From: Streptomyces sp. DG1A-41
Lineage (GTDB): Bacteria; Actinomycetota; Actinomycetes; Streptomycetales; Streptomycetaceae
Direction: 5' to 3'
Length of the DNA: 64,000 bases
NCBI RefSeq assembly: GCF_037055355.1
Contig: NZ_CP146350.1
Location: 7,711,001-7,775,000 of the forward strand
Shown: piece after piece, positions 8,162 through 15,520 of the stretch
Layout of the letters: each line of letters opens with the position of its first letter
How positions within the stretch are numbered: position 1 is the stretch's first letter
Translations under genes and position numbers: made by a program
The notes under the pieces: model-generated
Database searches by the model: none
What the model saw: only the letters and a program-made list of their open reading frames with translations
Told to the model about the DNA's origin: nothing

Positions 8162-9375
8162 CTACGGCACGCACATGGCCGGGCGGACCACAACGGCACA
8201 GCCCACGCTGCCCTCGGGGCCGACCGATGTGATCACGGCGGCACGCTCCCGCTCCGTGTCCAGCCGTTCGTCCTGCCAACGGGCCAGTACCGCGGCCAAC
8301 TGGAGCGCGCCGTTCGCGCTGTCCGTCTCTCCCAGGACTGGCTGGATCGCCAGGCGGTGCGGCCGGTCGGACGCCTGGGTGGTGGTGAAAACTGCGCGCA
8401 GGGCGTTCTCCTCCACCCCCGCCCAGCCGCGCCGCCCGGACACGCCCGGTACGGCCACCGCCACGTCCTCCGTCGTGACCTCACTGCGGGCCAGCGCGGT
8501 CCGTACGCAGTCGGCCAGGCGCCGGGAGACGCCGGAAAGACCACGGGCCGGATCGGCGAATCCCACTTCGCAGGCGAGCAGACGGGCAAGCGGACGAGGA
8601 CCTTCTCGCCCTTCTCCGCGGCCGTCACCGGCTTCGAGGACATGCACCGCCCCGCCCTCGCCGAGCGGAACGCCCGGGGCCAGACCCGCTGAGCGGTGCC
8701 ACGCCCAGGCGCGCTGCGGCGAGAGCTCTTCGAAAGAGCCGGTGAGCAGCCGCCGGGCATGCCCGGCCAGCAACGCGTTGCGAGCGAAGCGCAGGGCGTG
8801 CAGGCCCGCCAGCGGACCACCCGACACCGTGGAGTTCACGCCGGTGAGACCGAGCCGGATCGCCGCCCGGCCCGCGGCGGAGTTCATCAGAATGCCCGGG
8901 AAATGGGATGGGTTGACGAAGTAGGGACGCTCCTCGACAAAGGTGTCCCGGATGAAGTCACCGACCCTGCGGGTGCTGCCGACCGAGGTCCCCAGGACGA
9001 TGCCGGTGTCCGTCGGTTCGATCTCCGCGGTGTGTTCGGGCAGTTCTCGCAGGGCCATGGCGCAGGCCACCGAGGCCAGTTGGTCGGTCCTCGTCAGCCG
9101 GCTCAATCCCTTGCGGCCCAGAAGGTCTGCTGGGTCGAACCCGGGGACGGACAGGACACCCGGCTCCGGGGAAAGCCGGCGGCCGCGACCTCATCGCCCG
9201 GGTCCTGCTCCGCGGGCATGCCTCGGCGCAGCGCGTCCGCGAGCGCGCCCAGGCCCTGGCCCGCCGCGCTGAACACAGTGCACTGAACCACGTCCACGGG
9301 CAGCACGGGCGGCGGTGATGCCTGGGCCGCCGCCTGCGACGGAGAGGGCCTGCTCTGCGTTGACACGGAACTCAT
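8162..9375 (-). CDS. ketosynthase-like partner (CLF-like, no active-site Cys), frameshifted in this sequence
   Basis: Two overlapping frames together make one protein of about 404 aa, the normal ketosynthase length. The N-terminal part (9375 to about 9175) contains VDVVQCTVFSAAGQGLGAL. From about 9175 the homology moves to the -1 frame: RRLSPEPGVLSVPGFD, then PADLLGRKGLSRLTRTDQLA. One base appears to be missing near 9160-9180. The nucleophile region reads NSTVSGGPLAGLHAL instead of TACSSSL, so Cys is replaced (Ser by alignment), and the two His motifs (HGTGT, GH) are not recognisable. This points to a non-catalytic partner of the adjacent KAS II, like chain-length factors of type II PKS and aryl-polyene systems. 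Its ATG overlaps the KAS II stop (ATGA). Confidence 0.75.
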
Positions 9376-10583
9376 GCGGCTATATCTCCGAAGATCGTGA
9401 CGGCGTTGTTCCCGCCGAAGGCGAACCCGTGGTTCTCCACCACGCGCATACGCTTCCTGCGTGACTTCACCGGCACGCAGTCGACATCCGGTCCCAGCTT
9501 GGGGTCCACGGTGCGCACGGTGGTGCTGGAGGGCAGGAACCCTTCATGGAGGGCGGCGCAGGACACGAGAGCGCCGAACGCGGCCGCCGCGCCCATGGTG
9601 TGCCCGAGCGCCGACTTGATGGAGCTGATCGGCGGGACCCGGCCGCCGAAGGCATCCCGGACGGCCGCGATCTCGGTGGAATCGTTCGCTTCGGTGCCTG
9701 TGCCGTGTGCGCAGATGTAGTCCACGTCCTCCGGCTTGATTCCGGCATTGCGGTGGGCGCGCCTGATGCATTCCGCGATGGACGGCGCATGCGGATTCGT
9801 CATGTGATGCGCGTCACACGACATGCCGTAGCCGAGGACCTCCGCGTAGATGCGCGCACCCCGCCGGAGCGCCGAATCGAGCGGCTCCAGCAAGAGGGCG
9901 GCGCCGCCTTCCGCGGTGACGATTCCGTCGCGGTTCTCGTCGAAGGGCCTGGGCACATCAGCCGCGAGCGCACCGAGCCGGTGGAAACCGGCGTGCGTGG
10001 CCCGGTTGGACGCATCGGCCCCACCACACAGCGCCAGGTCCGCCTCACCGGAGCGGATCAGGTCGAAGGCGTACCCCACCGAGTAATTACCGGCCGCACA
10101 GGCCGTGCCCACGGTGAGCGCCTCGCCGGAAAGGCCCAGCTCCACGTTGACCGCCGCGGAAATCCGCCCCGCGTCAACCTGGTCGATCAGGCTGACGTCG
10201 AGATGTTCCGGCCCCCGGGAGACCCACTGTTCCCCCAGGTCCTCAAGCACCTGGGACTCGCCGTTCGTCGTACCGAAGCAACTCACCGTACGGAGGGAGG
10301 ACATCTGTGGGATGCCGACCCCCGCGTCCTCGACTGCCATCCGGGCCGCAGCGGCGGCGAACTGACTGCTCCGCCCCCACTCCTCGGGCGAGATCTGGTG
10401 CAGGTATTCCGCAGGGCTGAAGTCACGGACCTCGCCGGCAAGCACATGCTCGAACCCGGTGGCATCGAACTGTCCGATCGGACCGATCCCACTACGGCCG
10501 GCCCGGATCGCAGCGATGAACGCCCGGGCGCCCATGCCCAGACTGCTCACTGCGCCGATGCCAGTGACGACCACACGCCGCAT
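9372..10583 (-). CDS. beta-ketoacyl-ACP synthase II (FabF-like), type II system
   Basis: A 403-aa discrete ketosynthase that would catalyse decarboxylative Claisen condensation on ACP-bound chains. The catalytic triad is intact: Cys162 in VGTACAAGNYS, His in CAHGTGTEAND and His in ALGHTMGAA, with FAFGGNNA near the C-terminus. ATG 10583 is chosen, 7 nt after the ACP stop; a GTG at 10613 would overlap the ACP gene. The order ACP, KAS II, Cys-less partner on one strand is that of a minimal type II PKS/FAS set. Because a modular PKS lies nearby, it more likely supplies a special acyl chain than primary fatty acids. Chain length cannot be predicted. Confidence 0.92.
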   Translation of the reverse strand: MRRVVVTGIGAVSSLGMGARAFIAAIRAGRSGIGPIGQFDATGFEHVLAGEVRDFSPAEYLHQISPEEWGRSSQFAAAAARMAVEDAGVGIPQMSSLRTVSCFGTTNGESQVLEDLGEQWVSRGPEHLDVSLIDQVDAGRISAAVNVELGLSGEALTVGTACAAGNYSVGYAFDLIRSGEADLALCGGADASNRATHAGFHRLGALAADVPRPFDENRDGIVTAEGGAALLLEPLDSALRRGARIYAEVLGYGMSCDAHHMTNPHAPSIAECIRRAHRNAGIKPEDVDYICAHGTGTEANDSTEIAAVRDAFGGRVPPISSIKSALGHTMGAAAAFGALVSCAALHEGFLPSSTTVRTVDPKLGPDVDCVPVKSRRKRMRVVENHGFAFGGNNAVTIFGDIAA

Positions 10584-10590
10584 GCCCTGA

Positions 10591-10863
10591 TCAAGCACTG
10601 ACAGCCCCCGCACCGCTGTACCGGCCGAGGATTTCGAACACCGCCGTCATGTCGTCCAACTCGACGACGCCTTCCTGCGGGACCTTGATGTGCAGGTCGC
10701 GCTCGAACCGGGAGTACATCTCGATGACGAGGAGCGAGTCCGCGTCGAAGTCGTCGGCGAAGCTGTTGGTGTCGCCCAGCTCGGCCGGGTCCACTTCCAG
10801 GACATCAGCCACAATCTGCCGGGCCTTCTCACGCAGGTCGTCCTGAAGGGCGTTGGCGCTCAT
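10591..10863 (-). CDS. discrete acyl carrier protein
   Basis: A 90-aa acidic carrier protein. Ser43 in FDADSLLVIEM is the expected 4'-phosphopantetheine attachment site. An ATG at 10872 is available, but it abuts the GGAGG ribosome site; ATG 10863 has correct spacing, so I choose it. It is the first gene of the minus-strand ACP/KAS II/KS-like operon, and a phosphopantetheinyl transferase gene lies 1.4 kb away. It would carry the chain extended by the KAS II pair and could hand it to another enzyme such as the KAS III. Confidence 0.93.
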   Translation of the reverse strand: MSANALQDDLREKARQIVADVLEVDPAELGDTNSFADDFDADSLLVIEMYSRFERDLHIKVPQEGVVELDDMTAVFEILGRYSGAGAVSA

Positions 10864-10949
10864 CTTCTTCATCCTCCGGTCGAATTGGTCTCACAGGAGC
10901 CGTTTTCTGGGCCCGGGTAGTCGTCCCCCGCTGCCGGCCATCAACCACG

Positions 10950-10967
10950 AAACCGGGTTTTCGGTTT
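10950..10967. promoter_or_regulatory. ARE-like inverted repeat in the ACP/KAS III divergent spacer
   Basis: AAACCG-GGTTTT-CGGTTT is a perfect 6-bp inverted repeat with a 6-nt spacer. It resembles autoregulatory elements bound by butyrolactone receptors (for example the tylosin-cluster TylP boxes, from memory). It lies in the 282-bp spacer between the divergent ACP (10863) and KAS III (11146) genes. The spacer also holds a small palindrome CTGCAC-T-GTGCAG at 11086-11098. Confidence 0.5.
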
Positions 10968-11145
10968 GCCGGCAACCGTCACCAAAGTGACACGGCATGT
11001 ATCGCAGAGGGTACGGAGGATGTCACCAATTGTCGGGCAGCCCGCATCCCGCCCATCTTTTATGTGACTTCCATCCAGTTTTTATCTGCACTGTGCAGAC
11101 TGCTCGGAGTTGATTTCTACCAGCTGTGGGGAGACTGGTGCACGA

Positions 11146-12210
11146 ATGAAACCGGCCGGGTCAATAGGAATAGCGTCTGCCTCGACGTGGCTGCCCGAAG
11201 AGCGGTCCCGTGCGGCCGAGGCGGTTGAAAGTCGCAGGCTGCGCGCTCGGGACGTCCGGAGTCTCGGGCACGAAGCACTCCCTGTGGCCCAAAATATTGC
11301 GCCGCCCGAGATGGCGGTGCTGGCTGCGCGCAGTGCTCTCGGAAACGTGGACGTCGACGCCGACCACTTGGACGTGCTCTGTCATGCCTGGATGTATTAC
11401 CAGGGGCACGATCTATGGTCCCCCTCCCATTACATTGCCCATGAAATCGGCGCGCATCGTGCAATGCCCTTCGGAATCCAGCAGGTATGCAATGGCGGCG
11501 CCGCGGCCGTCGAACTGATGGCGGCGTACCTCGCCACACCGGACGTGTCCGGCGTCGGCCGGTCGAAGTGGGGCATGGTCACCACGGCCGACCGCTTCAT
11601 AGAACCAGGTTTCGATCGCTGGTCGAGCGATTACGGGGTGGCTTACGGGGACGCGTCGACGGCGGTGCTTCTGCGCAGCCCGGCCGGCCCCGATGATCGT
11701 CTGCGGCTGCTCGCGGTGGCCACGATCGCGGCCCCGGAGCTGGAGAGCATGCACCGAGGCGTTGATCCCTTCGGAACGGCCCCGCACGCGTACCGCGAGC
11801 GTGTGGACATGCGCGCCACCAAACGCGCCTACCTGCACCAGCACGGTGATCAGCAGTTTGCCGCGGTCAACGAGCGCTCCATCCGGGCCGTGACGAGTGC
11901 CGCGCTGCGGGATGCCGGAGTGAACCCAGACGATCCGCGTCTGCAATACGCCGTGCTTCCCCGGTTTGGCATGAAAGTGCTGAGCGAGCACTGGATTCCC
12001 GTGCTTTCGGCGTGCGTAGCGGTCAAGACTGAGAATTTTGGGCAGGATACCGGACACTTGGGTACCGGTGACGCCGTGGCGAATATTGCCGATGTGATGA
12101 AGGCGGCGCTTCTCGCTCCCGGAGAGATGGCTTTGATTTACAGCGCGGGAGCGGGATTCACCTGGTCATGCCTGCTGGTCGAGGCGGTCGGTAAACCTGC
12201 CGCACTGTGA
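11146..12210 (+). CDS. divergent beta-ketoacyl-ACP synthase III family protein
   Basis: A 354-aa KAS III/FabH-fold protein. The nucleophile Cys115 is present in GIQQVCNGGAAAVEL. The other two FabH catalytic positions are altered: the HQAN region reads LPRFGMKVL and the Asn region reads TGHLGTGDAVANI. This pattern resembles KAS III relatives in antibiotic clusters (CerJ/ChlB3-like) that select starters or transfer acyl groups rather than perform ordinary FabH chemistry; that is inference. ATG 11146 is used (GGGGAG lies upstream). It is divergent from the ACP/KAS II operon and followed 34 nt later by the phosphopantetheinyl transferase, so the two halves form one functional block. Confidence 0.87.
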   Translation: MKPAGSIGIASASTWLPEERSRAAEAVESRRLRARDVRSLGHEALPVAQNIAPPEMAVLAARSALGNVDVDADHLDVLCHAWMYYQGHDLWSPSHYIAHEIGAHRAMPFGIQQVCNGGAAAVELMAAYLATPDVSGVGRSKWGMVTTADRFIEPGFDRWSSDYGVAYGDASTAVLLRSPAGPDDRLRLLAVATIAAPELESMHRGVDPFGTAPHAYRERVDMRATKRAYLHQHGDQQFAAVNERSIRAVTSAALRDAGVNPDDPRLQYAVLPRFGMKVLSEHWIPVLSACVAVKTENFGQDTGHLGTGDAVANIADVMKAALLAPGEMALIYSAGAGFTWSCLLVEAVGKPAAL

Positions 12211-12244
12211 AGAAAAAGGCAGGAATGCGTAGTCTGATGGCGAG

Positions 12245-12937
12245 GTGGCGAAAATCATCGAAGAACTGCTCGATCGGCCGATCGTAGGCATCGACGGTTT
12301 TCATGCCTCGGAGGAAATGGGGCTTCTTCCCGATGAGGAGATCGTGGCCTCTTCCCTGTCGCACGAGCGGAGACTGAAGTTCGCCGCGGTACGCAGTTGC
12401 GCACGGCAGGGTTTGCGTCGGCTGGGCGTCAGTGCCGCTCCGATACTGCGAGGGGCCGCCGGGGAACCGGTCTGGCCCTCCGGAGTCGTCGGCAGCATGA
12501 CGCATTGTTCCGGGTACCACGCCGCCGCTGTCGCACGGGCGGACCACGTGGTCGCGATCGGAATCGACGCAGAGGTGAACAGTCCGCTGCGCTACCGCGA
12601 AATGCTGGACCTTATTACGACCGAAGAGGAACGCGCCTGGATATCGGAGTTCGAGTCCGAGCATCCGGATGTGAGCTGGGCGAGGCTGGTCTTCACCGCC
12701 AAAGAGAGTCTGTTCAAGGCGTGGTTCTCGGTCACCCGCCAGCCGTTGGGACTCGGTGAGATCGTCGTCGAGGTGAATCCTTTGAGCGGGGAATTCCATG
12801 CGCGGACGTCGGCTTCGCCCGGGCGTGGCCATGGCGCACTCTTGAATCGATGGAGCGGGCGCTGGATGGCGCGCAACGGTTTGCTGGTCGCCGCGGTCTC
12901 GATGCGCCGCTCGGCTCAGGTGCCAGAGGAGGGGTGA
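12245..12937 (+). CDS. 4'-phosphopantetheinyl transferase (EntD/Sfp type)
   Basis: A 230-aa enzyme that activates carrier proteins by moving phosphopantetheine from CoA to a conserved Ser. Family motifs are clear: VGSMTHCSGYHAAAVA near residues 83-98, GIDAE near 106-110 (metal-binding Asp/Glu) and FTAKESLFKAW near 149-159 (catalytic Lys-Glu). Length and order fit EntD-type enzymes. The start is GTG 12245, with weak upstream ribosome-site signals. Its place inside the cluster suggests it serves the discrete ACP, the A-T-TE carrier and the many PKS ACP domains. Confidence 0.93.
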   Translation: MAKIIEELLDRPIVGIDGFHASEEMGLLPDEEIVASSLSHERRLKFAAVRSCARQGLRRLGVSAAPILRGAAGEPVWPSGVVGSMTHCSGYHAAAVARADHVVAIGIDAEVNSPLRYREMLDLITTEEERAWISEFESEHPDVSWARLVFTAKESLFKAWFSVTRQPLGLGEIVVEVNPLSGEFHARTSASPGRGHGALLNRWSGRWMARNGLLVAAVSMRRSAQVPEEG

Positions 12938-12964
12938 CGTCGGCAGCGCGCCCCGGACGACGGG

Positions 12965-12989
12965 TGCGGCTCCCACTGGGAGAGCCGCA
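12965..12989. terminator. terminator hairpin between convergent genes
   Basis: TGCGGCTC (12965-12972) pairs with GAGCCGCA (12982-12989) across 9 nt. It lies between the phosphopantetheinyl transferase (+) and the SDR (-), so it can serve both strands. Confidence 0.6.
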
Positions 12990-12997
12990 CGACGCCG

Positions 12998-13780
12998 TCA
13001 GGCACTCTTCATCGTGCCGCCGTCGATGACGTAGTCGGCACCTGTGATGTTGCAGGCAGCATCGGAGAGAAGGAATGTGACCAGGGTGGCGACTTCCTCG
13101 GGTTCCAGAAGGCGGCCCGTGGTGATGTTGAGGATTTCCGGCATCCGCTGGAGAAACTCGTCCAGGTCGGCGCCGGCCGCAGCGGCCACCTTGCCGCCGA
13201 AGCCTTCCGGCGTCTCCCATACGGATGTGCGGACGACCCCGGGGGAGACGGTGTTGACGCGCACCCCATGGGGCCCGAACTCCTCGGCCAAGGACTTCCC
13301 CAGCGCGGTGAGCGCGGCCTTGGCGGCGCTGTAGGCCACGGGGCTTGCGGCAGGCATCCGAGAGGCGATCGACGAGATGTTGACCATGGCACCGCGGTGC
13401 CGCATCAGGCTGGGCAGTGCAGCCCGGCTGACGCGAACCGCGGTGAGCAGGTTGATGTCGAGGGTGCGCCGCCACTCGGTGTCGTCCGTGTCGAGGAAGC
13501 CGACCGGGCGCATCTCGTCCCCGGCCCCGACGTTGTTCACCAGAAGATCGATGCCGTCCAGTTCGGCCAGGGCACGGTCGATGAGAGTGGTGACGCCCTC
13601 GGCGGTGCTCAGGTCGGCCGACACGGTGATCGCCCCCGTTTCCGTCAGTTCGGGCGTGATCGTGCGGGCGGCGCCCACGACACGGACGCCTTCGTCGGCG
13701 AGCATCCGGACCGTCGCCAGCCCGATGCCCCGGCTGGCCCCGGTGACGACGGCCCTTTTGGACGCGAGGCCGAGATCCAT
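12998..13780 (-). CDS. SDR-family ketoreductase
   Basis: A 260-aa short-chain dehydrogenase: VVTGASRGIGLATVRML near residue 10, VNNVGAG, Ser in NISSIASRM, Tyr-Lys in YSAAKAALTALGKSLAEE, and the C-terminal GADYVIDGGTMKSA. ATG 13780 is used because GGAG precedes it; the same frame stays open far upstream across the next gene, but that is read-through without homology. It may be the ketoreductase partner of the dissociated ACP/KAS set or a tailoring enzyme. Regulation is probably separate from the transposase-like gene 92 bp upstream. Confidence 0.88.
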   Translation of the reverse strand: MDLGLASKRAVVTGASRGIGLATVRMLADEGVRVVGAARTITPELTETGAITVSADLSTAEGVTTLIDRALAELDGIDLLVNNVGAGDEMRPVGFLDTDDTEWRRTLDINLLTAVRVSRAALPSLMRHRGAMVNISSIASRMPAASPVAYSAAKAALTALGKSLAEEFGPHGVRVNTVSPGVVRTSVWETPEGFGGKVAAAAGADLDEFLQRMPEILNITTGRLLEPEEVATLVTFLLSDAACNITGADYVIDGGTMKSA

Positions 13781-13872
13781 CTTGCTCCAGTTCGTGACAT
13801 TGGGTACGGAAGTCTTCGCATCCCCACCACGCCGGCGAGGACTCGGCCGCGCTCCGGGGCTTTGGGGCACCG

Positions 13873-15051
13873 TTACAGGTGGTGGTGTTGCTCTCCCGAG
13901 GCCAGGCAACGGTAGAGGTAGGCGGCGGAGGCCAGCGTCATGTGGTGGTGCCAGCCGGGGAAGGAGCGCCCTTCGAAGTCCAGCAGGCCAAGGTCGTTCT
14001 GCAGGCGCTGCACGGTCGCGTTCGTCAGTTCCTTGCGGAGGGCGAGCTTGTGGGAGACGTGGGGTCCCGCATCGCGCAGGGAGGTCACCCAGAAGCGGGA
14101 CGGCTGCCGTCTGGCGACGGGTATCTCGGCCACCAGCCATAGGGGCCGCTGGGCCATCGGCGAGGCGGCCTGCGGGGAGTGGAAGCGCACGGCGACGGAG
14201 CACAGACGCGTGCCGTCGGCGCGTAGGGGCGGCGCCGTGCGGACGTAGCCTTCGAGCAGGCCGGCCGCGGTACCGGTGCGCATCCGCGCCGGTTCGCACG
14301 CGTCGTCTCCCGGCGGGATCGCTGTGAACGGCTGGTGGGGTGGCACCTCGATCACGAAGTCCCTGCCGATCCGGTGGAGGTGAGCGGCGAGGCGGGACGG
14401 GTCGCGGCTGTGGTCGAGGCTGTAGACGAGCGGTGCGGAGACGGCCACCTGGTCCGCCGCGGACCGGGTGACCATGTCCAGGGTGAGCGCCCAGGCGGGG
14501 CGAGGGGTCACGTCGTGCGGGATCTTGGCGCGCCGCCGCCGTTCCGGGTCGTCGCACCAGGTGTCGTTCAACACGAGTCGCCAGTGGACAGGGATGCTTC
14601 TTCGGCTGTCCGTGAGGAAGAGGCCGATGCCCACCTGGCAGTTGATGTGCTGGCCGCTCTCGGGCATCAGGTGCTGATGCAGTCCCACGGACTGGGTGCC
14701 ACCCCTGCGCAGCAGCACTGTTCCGGTCGTCCAGACGGCGCCGGGCATCAAGTCCGCGGCGATGCGTGAGAGTTCCCTGCGAGGCGCCTCCCAGTCCCAA
14801 GGGCTCGGGGTGATGAACTGCTGCAAGGCCTGGGAGGCGCTGGGAGGCAGGCCCAGGACCCGGGCCATACGGCGTCCCGACTTGCGTCCCGGCGTGGATA
14901 ACAGTCCGCGCAAATAGACGGCCGCCCACCGGCGCTGGTCGCTGCGCGGAAGGTGACCGAAGACTCGCTCGCTGTATGCGGTGAGGTCGGTGAGGCTGGT
15001 TTGGCCTGGTCGGGTCGGTGCGGCGAGGACGGCTGTGGCGTGTGCGCTCAT
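13873..15051 (-). CDS. IS701-transposase-like protein with lost catalytic residues
   Basis: A full-length 392-aa protein with the IS701/SRSO17 fold pattern (GTQSVGLHQ, INCQVGIGLFLTDSRRSIP, WCDDPERRRRAKIP). In typical members the first catalytic Asp sits in V-W-V-V-D-E-T-G; here the segment is VWTTGTVLL, so Asp is Gly110. The second Asp in T-A-D-E-V-Y-G is replaced in SAPLVYS (Pro207). No terminal inverted repeats are visible nearby. ATG 15051 has GAGGGAAG upstream. An intact frame without the DDE acids suggests a domesticated DNA-binding protein, possibly a regulator, rather than a mobile element. Alignment was by eye and the third acidic residue was not assigned. Confidence 0.75.
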   Translation of the reverse strand: MSAHATAVLAAPTRPGQTSLTDLTAYSERVFGHLPRSDQRRWAAVYLRGLLSTPGRKSGRRMARVLGLPPSASQALQQFITPSPWDWEAPRRELSRIAADLMPGAVWTTGTVLLRRGGTQSVGLHQHLMPESGQHINCQVGIGLFLTDSRRSIPVHWRLVLNDTWCDDPERRRRAKIPHDVTPRPAWALTLDMVTRSAADQVAVSAPLVYSLDHSRDPSRLAAHLHRIGRDFVIEVPPHQPFTAIPPGDDACEPARMRTGTAAGLLEGYVRTAPPLRADGTRLCSVAVRFHSPQAASPMAQRPLWLVAEIPVARRQPSRFWVTSLRDAGPHVSHKLALRKELTNATVQRLQNDLGLLDFEGRSFPGWHHHMTLASAAYLYRCLASGEQHHHL

Positions 15052-15101
15052 GGCTGACTTCCCTCGGAAGGTGTTCAGTCGGCCGACGGCGTTGGCGGCT
15101 C

Positions 15102-15125
15102 AATAAACATAGCGATATTTTTCTT
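15102..15125. promoter_or_regulatory. AT-rich element shared with the AfsA2/receptor spacer
   Basis: ATAAA-N8-TATTTTTCTT at 15103-15125 matches the element at 5504-5524 (same halves, 6-nt gap). It lies about 50 bp upstream of the transposase-like gene (-) in the 469-bp divergent spacer (15052-15520) before the LuxR gene (+). In such GC-rich DNA the recurrence suggests a common regulator. The remainder of the spacer shows only a weak GCTTGC/GCAAGC inverted repeat near 15245-15275 and no gene. Confidence 0.45.
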
Positions 15126-15520
15126 TTCTTGCTGTGGCCGAGGTCACTCGGCTCGCTCGTGCGGTCCTGGACGTGCCGGCTGGCTGACGCCGAGCGGTCC
15201 GGCGGCGGGGCCGGCGCGGGTGAGTTGACCAAATGCCAATGATCGCTTGCGCCGTCAACCTTCGGAAGCAAGCATTACGGCAGCGACCAGGAGGAGGGGC
15301 TGTTCTTCGGACGGCAAGTAGGGGAGCGGGCCTCGGCGATCGCGCCGCGGGCATGTACCGGGTCTTCAGTCGAGCTTCTGTCACGCACGGGTGCCATCGG
15401 GGCCGTCGGCCTTCGCAACCGCGATCCATGTTCGTGCCGGGTTCATGTGCGCCCCGGCGCCGTCCGATTAACCGTCACGGACAGTCCGGAGAAGGGGAGA
15501 GGGACGAAAGGTTCGGTCCG

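Noticed and set aside
8162..9106. Separate gene starting TTG at 9106 overlapping a 90-aa gene
   Set aside because: The -1 frame carries conserved ketosynthase sequence well upstream of that TTG, so one frameshifted gene explains both pieces.
12998..15271. 757-aa fusion of unknown N-terminus with an SDR
   Set aside because: The N-terminal part is read-through across the transposase-like gene in another frame; the SDR has its own ATG and ribosome site at 13780.
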